From a virus, in the IMG/VR virus record IMGVR_UViG_3300027917_000040, positions 1 through 64,000 of that record: a DNA stretch of 64,000 bases; one strand, 5' to 3'. This document shows, one piece after another, positions 21,401 to 29,400 of the stretch (its first letter is position 1; every line of letters begins with the position of its first letter). A program made the translations under genes and the position numbers. Under the pieces are notes generated by a model that was not told where the DNA came from, did no database searches, and was given only the letters and a program-made list of their open reading frames with translations.

Positions 21401-23387
21401 TTTACTTTTTTATCCAACCCTGACAGAGATTAATAATTTCTTAGTTGATTTTATTGTACTTGAAATGACAGATGATCCTACTGATCTTGAAACTCTCACT
21501 TATGGTAATATTGGATATCTCTTCAATCAGGTTGGAGTTTTAACTGATGGAACTCTCGCAGGATCTGGAACATCTATTATTGGTATAGGTACTACTTTTG
21601 GAGCGGCTAAGATTCTTATTCAAACGGGAGCAGCAAATACATCATATTATCAATTTAATGAGATAACATTACTTAGAAATGGTCTTGATGGTAACAATTC
21701 TGCACTCATAGAATATGGAGAACTTACAACATTCAATGAAAATAATGAGGCAACTCGTGGTATAGTGTCATTTACATCAAATATTAATCCAGTTACTAAT
21801 GAAATAGATTTAATAATGACACCTTATAATGATTTAACTGATGATTATAATGTAAAAACAATTACAATAGGAATTGGAAACACTAATTTTACTCAAGTCG
21901 GAAGTTTAGCACTTGAAACCGGAGAAGCACAATCTTTTAAAGCAAGTGGTATTGGAACAGATATACCTGAACCAGTTAATATTTCTCTTTATAATACTCA
22001 ATATAAATGTTCTTACTTATTCCCATATATTGTTGGTGTTAATACTGGTTCTAAGCAGACTGTTAGATATGGTGAAAGAGAGCATGGAATATCAGATTGG
22101 TATGCTTTCGATGATGGCACTGTTACATATTCCGCAATATATCCTAATACTCAAATAGTTGGCGTAAACACTTTAGGATATAGAACAGTAGTTGTCGAAA
22201 CTGGAAATGACCCACAAAGAGGTACTATTGGAATAACATCAGGATTCTTCTATTATGGAACGAAGCCAATTCATTTAATTCCACAAGGAGAACAATGGAA
22301 AATGGCACCAGTTTCATACGCTGGTACAATATTTGGTAATTACATTAGAGATCGAGGATTTACAGGAGCAGCATCTTACTACATTTATTCACCATTTGAA
22401 GATGCCACTGTCAATCAATATGATGATGATCCAAATGGCATTCTTGGTATAGCATCTGATACTATAACTATTGAAAAAGGAGGTGTTGGTGTTGTAACAT
22501 CGGGTGTATTAGATGGATGGGTATACTTTGATTCGGATGCTGATGTTATAATAACTGCTGCTGGTCCTAGTGATAGAGATAAATCAATTTTAGCACCTTC
22601 ACAAACTGGAATAGGAACTACATCATATAAGTATTTTGTCGGACTTACTCAGATTCCTAGTACAGAAAACTTTATTACTGCTTATGGAAATTTCCCAACA
22701 GGAGTAACAACTTCTAATGCATATGTAGTTGGAGAGCCACTTATTGCTGTACAAGCATCTGATGGATCGGGAGATGATGATATCCAGGGAATTTTACCAG
22801 ATTTTATTTCATCTGCCTATTCATGGGGAGAAGTTTTATCAGATTATCAAATAGCAGCTCCATATGGAGATACAATTATAGAAGTTTCATATTGGAATGG
22901 ATCCGAATGGGTAGTTGGAGAAACACACAATTTGTTAGGTGGTGATTTTGAAACTCCCCAGCAGGTGATAAGAGACAGTGATTCTGGATTTGGAAAATGG
23001 GGAACAAATGTTAGCGGATCCTCGACAAATTTCGCGGATGATGCAAATCTCTGGAAATTTATAGGTACTAAACCATTTGCATTATTTGTGAATGATTCAA
23101 ATGATGATGAAGAAACTCTTCTCGGATTTAGCAGTACTACTTTAGAAAGACCTCTAAATATAGAATATAGGGCAAGTGAAATACAGATGATAAATGATCA
23201 AGTAAATTCATACATGTCCGAATACGGAGTTATTACAATTGAAGCGAAATCAAAAATATTCGGAGATGCTGGAATTGGATCATTTAGAACTCAATTAGTT
23301 GGATCAAATACTATTTTGCAGTTTGTACCGGCACCTCTATCCTCTTTTGAAATTCGTGGTTACCAAATTAACGTAGGTCGTTTCTAA
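12438..23387 (+). CDS. Giant virion structural protein with YHYH domain (gp7 position)
   Basis: 3649 codons, one of the largest phage genes I would expect in this group. Residues about 13-32 (LPEFVNVEYPLLAEFLKEYY) are the N-terminal baseplate-binding block shared by large cyanophage structural proteins. About residues 1520-1610 hold IVGWAYDGNPIYGPYGYG and a later YAYFCTLD, a YHYH-type domain. Between and after lie many copies of a short beta repeat with a GxGY core (for example near 910, 1060 and 1385) and Gly/Ser/Asn-rich beta sequence. By position after gp6 it corresponds to T4 gp7, but it is over three times longer, so a peripheral baseplate or fibre role is likely. Start ATG lies one base after the gp6 stop. 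No frameshift was noticed. Confidence 0.85.
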   Translation: MNNSNVKISSIVEYQLPEFVNVEYPLLAEFLKEYYRSTEVTFGSNDLLSNIANYIKIDNLSEIVDTFYLYNDKTFNITRILKDSTTILDDQRLVKITTLQPHNFVDGDLVDIILDNPDIGSGLNDLIDNDSNLSFKGSRFKVTIVNETEFFLNNSGSGISDRNIEDPQGLLGKVTKSDINFDDDEIVIYTKVNSKKSLPLFYGLVSIDDEIILYKSIEPNPFTVVVDGETYPAYKLLDCSRGFSGVTSLGEGLQDELIFESTVASSHLNRSEVINLSSIFLKQFLKKIKYQYLPGFENSELNEELNENIFIKQSRDFYSSKGTDTSFKILFAALYGEDVNIIKPRDYLIEPSDANYRVVKDLVVEALEGNPEDLINRTLFQDSNTFIKSAKGTVSSVERIVRSNKEYYVISIDDGYERDINFRGTLFNDFSIHPKTLSVQFIESGSTVIDVDSTIGFPESGNLVVKTIDPFTDTELTYNISYESKTLNQFLQCKTIGEVVKNIVNPIYSNSEVYSDAYAYGFVGQNSDELVRVRISGVISEFEQQEKTFLYEAGNKIRIRSLGLESTSLRDNKWIFNIPISYTVKEAFLEDSFNLIYRISFEDDIDFYKYNNFIVEEDSQALAEITEVVSNKTALFRFNKVMGTPLVNFSVPELINKTLTRKYSKSSILNYPDLNIYNTNVLNTYIDEDKSTIVASASLPSYAGNLEIKDRSIIGRLYFGKKTTTGQDKNDKLFSDGTIDYSYFTVFAPNASGVEIAVKHGFYTGDEVVFRSVDPTNSPFPDGVYYVRDFRSFGDLYGLQLSSSKSNILNERFIFPQTSENSNVPLVSFNNISGVSEGSIQIYDFSIVDFNSEDNFQPKLLGPQNLLRKISDPILDSVKYETNSGPVGIFVNGTEILNYKSNDTIFFGPIESVEVISPGYGYDVINPPELSIRDFGGAKLKYDAKRSTPPSFQGKQIKFGVTDDLDPITYGGTDGTPIIIGGKSLVLGEEQLFVGQTDGNFIRINNLILSLGGVGGTPLSIGGEGGFEARVGADNVTLGNIGSGCVIYPTVVGELEKIDILYQGFNYRGIPNIQITGGNGKNAIVEPIMESFEYFAEFLPSSTFIDTQNYTIGFSTYHNFENFEEVVYIPPKNNSLGGLEAKSRYFINVVDQFTVKLHKSKEESVSGISTVNITSTSIGLHSLKSVKNKSKIGSLNVINPGKGFTNRKTTTTPENVNIITNIIKVLNHGYSSGELIVHTSSGTPIGGIEENKSYYVTKVDDNNFKLSKIATEGNIQKSFFYDTKQFVNLTSTGTGTHFFNYEPIIVSIKGFIGVSTSGNQDLNAKIRPVFRGSIESIFVSESGDKYGTNEILNYSRQPEIVNVKGNNAVLLPLLNEEDGSIREVVILNQGKNYISTPDLIVRGDGIGAVLTPNIKDGKIISVNIIYSGIGYNKNNISIDIVTRGEGLKVFCSIKDWNVNLLKRSQETGLETDDAGFVFSGLNENYGLQYTHIHLPDDLRKIVYTKDLATGNNTVDFNADRDVIKKHSPIVGWAYDGNPIYGPYGYGNGESGSIRAMKSSYRLKPGFERSNGPSFNVYPNGFFVEDYIYDESIGGDLDESNGRYCITPDYPNGVYAYFCTLDTNSSLEDGKGYLPKFPFVIGNTFKSRPIAFNFDKKSNQNDININSLQWYRNTSPYKLVNKIGSDYKYLLIPNKIKDPISEVKFASFGEIETVDVIVSGNDYKVGEKIKFKNADVIGQDATANISAIEGREIREVSIARSTFTNVEFTKIDNGTELIGFTDKPHNYTSGDIVSISTPIERIVFKDINFNNNNLFLNKPVPVRAETGITTYFEVSGNLSYPTIRENDIYTLPSIGSNDPEQVKVLNIDQKNKVIRVQREYNNVSSSSGIGTGGRLTENSRKFSCNLGIQTYYNYGINYQIYFDSSQVGLGTISGPGITSSVNLPYRDTTFIPIKSIFLPEHGLITNEEIEYSTEESDPRIRFSVDGNITNDILPERVFVVKLNDDVIGLSTVKVGLATTGNNFEFRNIENLNDNNDPLLSFIEASGNNHKFSTLRKNLIKAKVSQNIVKVSTSSTHGLSTNDIITIEVQPKNTKEVVVEYNDNSSLLVVNPRTFLPSDVDIESNTFTVVNHDYTTGDKVLYKSDSPIVGLSDNEIYYVVAINRNEFGLANSFYESQKEFPEFIRITSATQGTFYSINPKINAIIGQTIKFDLSSETLSFTQGSSPVRIPAFSFDLFYDLNFNHKYTSASDSSFFDVNKIGSIGVDASASLEVKIKNTTPLNLYYKLTPLNISGNPTSKLKIFIDQEQPNNNKIQIVKSKYDGTYSIFGPIDRNSSLPPFLYPEFKYQIPTNPEEESYDLDSAVINYTTTSKNAFGPISKVKIDNKGRYFYRLPSKTEIISSSGTGGIVSANSKNIGTIKTVNIRDIGFDYPSDLSLRPIVKLPTIYKVEPLYSIDNILIVNNGINYFQSPNIAVVDSKTGQEIKDILLRYSLGDNFVTILQNTKNLSNVVPRLVPINNTNGIPILLNAGEPIILDIANNSDTAEVIAATDNAELDDDAEENEFSLPDSLPFTNLTTIQVFLATEYSSIFDFPFELGDLVLIEDVVTIEEVNGGTSKGFNSSSYNYSFYKVVRRDPNIGGSGGSITLDFSGKIADEDLLIASDSDSYKVDVIFSQASKVVPVKYFPTYKVTLLKNNFIIDEELINDTGKSLGIVEQWDNQNDYIKISERLIFNEGDTIIGQTSKTKANLLTKIEFDAGYKTNSSSTVNKGWELETGKLNEDLQRTNDSDFYQYFSYALKSKIPITKWDETVGSLNHTAGFKRFSQLEIESSSKDFSGITTSQNEGEVFGISDISSVVSVNCVYDFDLVRELNFGSNPTKSNELVFNSRILQDYIESVSNRVLSIDDISKNFNPIPRDTTFSIVARSDSTEIRSRKFFFYAQDRRFVNDKQMSLFTTIHDDVNVYHGQYGRLETRYDLAYYESNIIGTQQNLLFYPTLTEINNFLVDFIVLEMTDDPTDLETLTYGNIGYLFNQVGVLTDGTLAGSGTSIIGIGTTFGAAKILIQTGAANTSYYQFNEITLLRNGLDGNNSALIEYGELTTFNENNEATRGIVSFTSNINPVTNEIDLIMTPYNDLTDDYNVKTITIGIGNTNFTQVGSLALETGEAQSFKASGIGTDIPEPVNISLYNTQYKCSYLFPYIVGVNTGSKQTVRYGEREHGISDWYAFDDGTVTYSAIYPNTQIVGVNTLGYRTVVVETGNDPQRGTIGITSGFFYYGTKPIHLIPQGEQWKMAPVSYAGTIFGNYIRDRGFTGAASYYIYSPFEDATVNQYDDDPNGILGIASDTITIEKGGVGVVTSGVLDGWVYFDSDADVIITAAGPSDRDKSILAPSQTGIGTTSYKYFVGLTQIPSTENFITAYGNFPTGVTTSNAYVVGEPLIAVQASDGSGDDDIQGILPDFISSAYSWGEVLSDYQIAAPYGDTIIEVSYWNGSEWVVGETHNLLGGDFETPQQVIRDSDSGFGKWGTNVSGSSTNFADDANLWKFIGTKPFALFVNDSNDDEETLLGFSSTTLERPLNIEYRASEIQMINDQVNSYMSEYGVITIEAKSKIFGDAGIGSFRTQLVGSNTILQFVPAPLSSFEIRGYQINVGRF

Positions 23388-23406
23388 AAGGCAATAAAGA
23401 TTTAAA

Positions 23407-26400
23407 ATGACAATTATTAACAGCGGCACTGGTTTTTTTATCGGAAGAAAATTTGATGTCCAACTTAGTGCCGAATTGAGGCATAAGGGTGATCTAATTT
23501 TTGAACGAACTTTTAAGGGAAACGATTTATCCGTAGTAGATACTACTAATAATAGATTATTTTTAAATAATCATTTTTTCAAAACAGGAGAAAAATTAGA
23601 ATATCAGTTTCCAAACTTTGAAAACGCTACTGAATCAAACTCCAATGCTATTGGAATAGCAACAACAAGTATTATAAACGTTGGTGTTAGTTCAAGAGTT
23701 CCAAGAACAGTATTTGCAGTTGTTTTAGATGATCAATTTATTCAACTAGCACAGACAAAAGAAGAAGCACTAAGAAGAGAACCGAAAGTTTTAAACTTCA
23801 CAAATGCTGGAATTGGAGCATCTCATAGACTTATAGGTGAAAAGCAAAATACTAGAAGTTTAATTACTGTTGATAATGTAATACAAACACCATCAATTGA
23901 TACTGAAATAAAAACTACATTGTTAGAAGATTTTTCCGGTGCTTCTGATTTTCTTCTTGCCGTTGGTATAACATCATTCTTTACTGGTGATTTAATTAGA
24001 ATTGGTAAAGAATTGATGAAAATTGAATTAATTGGTGCTGGAAATACCACTAGTATGATTGTTAGAAGACCAATTTTGGGAACTGGTCTTGAAGATCATT
24101 TAGCGGGAGACGAAATTGTAAAACAAACTGGAGCATATCAAATTGTTGGAAGTACTATATATTTCCCAGTCCCTCCATTCGATAAATCACCAACAACTGA
24201 TTTAGAAAGAAGAGATCCAGAAGATAGAGATTATGTTGGTCTTGAAACTTTCTCATCATTTAATGGTAGAGTATTTTTAAGATCCGGTTTTGAAGATACT
24301 GAGATTGGACCATATGATAATAACTTCTTACTTGATGATATATCTAATCAATTTTTAGGAATTTCAACACAAGCAATATTGAAGGAAAAGGGGCAAAATA
24401 TATCTGGATTTTCTACTGGTGGAGCACTAGTATTAATTAATAACGTATTTCAGACACCAGATTTTATAGATTACGGATTAGGAGAATCTTCTGGAATAAC
24501 AACTATTAGCTTTACTGGATCCAAAAATAGTAATCTAGAGGATATTAATACTGCTTCGATACCAAGAGGTGGAATTATTATATCAGTAGGAACTAATGAA
24601 GCGTATGGATATCAACCTCTAGTTTCTGCGGGAGGAACAGCAAATGTTTCCGGTATTGGAACAATATCTAACATATCTATTGGTTATACTGGATCTGGAT
24701 ATAGAGCACCTGAAAAACTTGTTCTACCAACAAGAATAACATATCCAACATTTTCTGATAGTGGCGAGTTTTTCTTAGAAGATACTGAAGGACTTTTTAA
24801 GAAATTAAAATTATTATTAACTGGTAAAAAATCAAAATGTCTTTTATCTGTCGAAAATAGTGTCGGTATTACTAATGAAAATAAAAATGAATATACTTTA
24901 ATTACATCAATAGGTGCTGGAAATTCATCGGTAATTATTGGAAATCCAACTGATGCATGGGATGAAATTGAAGATTTTTCATCTTATCGATTTTTTGCAG
25001 ATACTACGGTAACTCAGTCATCTGGAATTGCTACTGATATTATAAAGGTTGCTGATATTGCTGGAATATCTACAGATATTGGAGAGCCCACTTACTATTT
25101 AAGTTTAACTAGTGTCGCTAATAATATAGAAATTATAGGTGTAGACGATACATTTAAAGAAATAAAATTAGATCAACTTACCGATGCAGGATTTGTAGAT
25201 AACTCAACAGTAACATATAGCACTTTTAGAGCTGGAATTACATCCACAAGAGTTGGTGATAATGCTATAATTACCGTAACTGAACCAAATTTAGGTTTGG
25301 TAAACATATATGTAAATGCGATAAAAGAATCTATTGCAACGCAAGCAGATTATACGCATCAAACTGGAATTGTAACCATTACTGCACCAGGATTATCAGT
25401 TAATGAAGGTGATATTGTTGATCTAAGAGACTTTATTTACAAATGTAATAGTGGTGGATCTCTTTTTGGTAGTGATGGTGGATCTAGTAATTTTAGAGTT
25501 GGAATTAATTCGATTACATCAAATGCTGTATCTTTTAGCGTGTTGAGTGCGGAATATGATCCAGTAAGTGGAATAGCAACTATTAACGTTGGTGTTGCTA
25601 CCGGATATTCAAGTGGTGATAAATTCTTTATTGAACCAGAATCTCTTGGATTCAGTTGTACTTTAGATGCTAATGAAACAGTTTCATATTATCCCGGACC
25701 AAATGATGCAAACTATAATACACAATATGAAATTATAGAAACAACTGCATCTACATTTGTTGTTGATGTTGGTCAAGCAGGATCAAATACATCTGAGCAC
25801 ACTTTTGAGAGGATTAGCCCTTCTTCTCTAAGTAATCCCTTAGAAGTTTCTACTGCAACATATGACTCTGCAAGTGGTCTTTCTACTATTACATTCACTT
25901 CTAGTCATGGTTTAGTTCCAAGTGATTCTTATGATGCTTTATATGTTGAATATACATCTGCTGGGGTAAATGCTGGTCTTACAACTATAGCGATTACTGA
26001 TACTTCTCACCCTTTACAGATAGGTGATAAAATTCTCCTCTCTCAAGACTCTCTCGGATTTACTTGTGATTTGGGGCCACAAGTTACTTATTACCCAAGA
26101 TCCACCGATCCACTAGCTGATACATTTGCAACGATTACTTCTATTGGTGCAACTACAATTGAATTTAATGCCGGTGCAAATGGTGGAGGAACACACGTCT
26201 TCGTTGGTGTAAATACGAATACACCCAAACCAATTAAAGTAAAAAATGGAGATTACATTTTCCTTAAAGAAGAAGGTTTAACATTTAGTTGCACCTACAG
26301 TGGAGGGGGTACAGGATCGTATCCAAGAGCAGTTGGTGGAGATGGACAACCTGATTATGCTTATAATAGACTTCTGGAGGTCTTAGAAACTCCTACAGCA

Positions 26401-29400
26401 AATCAAATTGTTGTTTACACCGGATTTACTGAAGATCCAACTTTCCACGCTCCACACACCTTTGTAAGCGCAGATACCGATGCAGTAAGAGCGTCTACTG
26501 GACAAGCAAGATATTCTTCAGGTATTGTTACATTTACTACTGACAGTGATGTAGATAATACATTAGTAACTGGCAATTTAGTTCTTTTCAAAGAGACGGG
26601 AACATTATTAGATGATAATATCTTTACAGTTACGGAGTCTCCATTTACATTTAATGGGTCTATTAATGCATTTAGTATTGATACTAATGAACTGAATTTA
26701 CCATCACCATTAACCGATTTAAATTCTTCTGGTGATTTTGTTTTAGCAACTATATCATTACCATCTCCTGGTTATGGTAATGAATATGAAATACTAGAGA
26801 AATTAAGTGATAACCAATTTATGGTAAATGTTGGAACTACAAAAAGGCGTCACATATATGTTGGTGGTGGTAAAGTTAAAAATTTAACCCGGTCTATAGA
26901 ACCTATTCACATTGGAATATCAACAATAAATGATGGACACATAACAGAACCAATTATAACAAATGTTGGATCCGGATTCACTCAATTTAATCTATTCAAA
27001 AGATTGAATGTTGTTGACGGATATACTTCAGGAAGCACAGAATTAAATGTTGCAGATGTATCAGGAATAGACACTTATAAAGATTATGTTACTTTTCCAG
27101 AAAGTGGAATACCAGAGTATAGAAGTAGAATACTTGATATTGATGAAGATAATAAAGTATTGACATTAGACCAGACTATAGCGTTTAATATTGCTCAAAA
27201 TGTTAAGGTAGATATTTTAAGATTTGATGAGTATGATTTGGATATTGATGATCCATTATCATACAATAATTTGGATTTAATATACAGCAATGAATCAGTT
27301 CCTGGAATTGGAAGTTATGCTAAATGTGACATAGTTATAGGAAATGATGGAAAATTAGAAGCATTTGAACTAACAAGATCCGGATATTCTTATGGACAAG
27401 GAGAAATTCTAACAGTTCGTACTGGAGGTGTAACTGGAATACCAACTTTTAGCGATATTAATGTTACTGGAATTAGCACTGCCATTGGAATATTTACTGG
27501 ATCAATAGCAACTTTAAACGATAGGTTTGGTTTTAGAGTTGCTACTAATGAAGATGGAACTCGAATAGCAGTTGGAGCACCATATGATGAACTCGATGAA
27601 TCTGAGACAGAATCCGGTGTTGTTTACATGTTTGATAGAGTTGGTGATACGTTCACTCAAGTTGGTATTTTGACTGGAGAATTTGCATCAAATCAAGACG
27701 ATAATTTTGGTTATTCTGTTGCTATGAATGCGGATGGAAGCAGGATTGTAGTTGGATCTCCTCTTGATGAAAATCCAGTATCTGGAATTCAAAGTGGTCA
27801 GGCATACGTATTCGATAGAACACCTGGACCAACATTTACGCAGGTGGGAATTTTAAGTGCTACTTTTGGTCAAGGGGAAGATAGACATGGTTGGAGTGTT
27901 GATATCTCTAGTGATGGTGAAGTAATTATAGTTGGAGCTTATCAAGATGAGTTTCCTGGATCAAGTACTTCCAGTGGCATTGTTTATGTTTACGACGGAA
28001 GTAATTTAGATTTTCCCTTAGTTGGAATTATAACAGGATCTCTTTCCGATGATATTGCCGATTTCTTTGGATATTCTTGCGCTATCAGTCCAGATGGTGG
28101 TTATATTGCAGTTGGAGCACTCTTTGATGAAGATACAAATGTGCCTTCCGATAATTTTGGAGTCGCATATGTATACACAAAAGTTGGAGTAGGTATAGCA
28201 CAGGTTGGTATTTTAACATCACCAAGATTGAGTTCTACAAAAGCTAATGATTATTTTGGATATAGTATTGATATTAGTAATAACGGAAATATAGTGGCTG
28301 TTGGTGCAATAGATGATGCTAGTGGTATTAGTGGTAATATTACAGGAAGAGTTTATATCTATGAAAAAATAAACAATGAATATTATTTTATCCAAACTTT
28401 GACTGGGGAGTTTGCTAACGATAATGGCGATAGATTTGGAGAATCTATTTCCATAAGTGATGATGGAAGAATTATTGCAATTGGTGCAATGAATGATGAA
28501 AATACACTTACCGAGAATGAATCTGGTATAACATATCTATTTGAAAGAAGAACACAAAATTACTTAGGTGCCGATTACATCCAAGTTGGAGTACAAACTG
28601 GAACTTATTCATATAGTTTAACTGATAATTTTGGTGTTTCCGTAGCATTATCGAATAATGGAAATAATTTAATAGTCGGTGCTCAATATGATTCTTATAA
28701 TGATGTTGGTATAGGAACTTCTGGGGTGGTTTATGCTTATGACCTTTTAAGTGGAAATATATTTGATGAATTCCAAGTATTAATTGATCAAACTTTTACT
28801 GATGATTTTGCTGGATATGTATTTGGTGATTTGGTAGTATTTGATGATATTAGTAGATTATTTAATGGAAAACGTGTAGAATTTCCAATAAGATTGAGAG
28901 GTATTCAAACTACATTAAGATCTCGTCAAGGTTCTAATCTTGATATTAATTATAACTTAATAATATTTGTTAATGACATATATCAAGTTCCTAAAGAATC
29001 TTATGTTTTCGATGGTGGAAGTATTTTAACTTTTACAGAACCACCAAAGCAAGGTGATAAATGTGTAATTGTTTTTTACTTTGGAACTACGGAAGTAGAT
29101 ACTAGAACTGTAGATATATTAGAAACTATAAAAATTGGAGACATAGTAACAGTAAATAGTGATAATTTTAGTCTGCAGCAAGATCCACGAACTGTAACCG
29201 ATGTAAGATCAACTGATATTATTGAGACAAACACTTATGTTTCTCCTGGATTAACTTTAGATGAATCTTTAAAAAGACCAATTACTTGGTGTAAGCAACT
29301 TGTTGATAAAGTTATTGATGGCAATGTGGTTGGAAAATCTAGAATTCCATATGAAGCGGAAATATATCCAAAAACTAAAATTATAAAGTCTGTAGGAGTT

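Noticed and set aside
21913-22158. 81-codon + frame inside the giant 3649-aa gene
   Set aside because: Different frame within a continuous, well-coded gene; low-complexity Leu/Ile-rich product.
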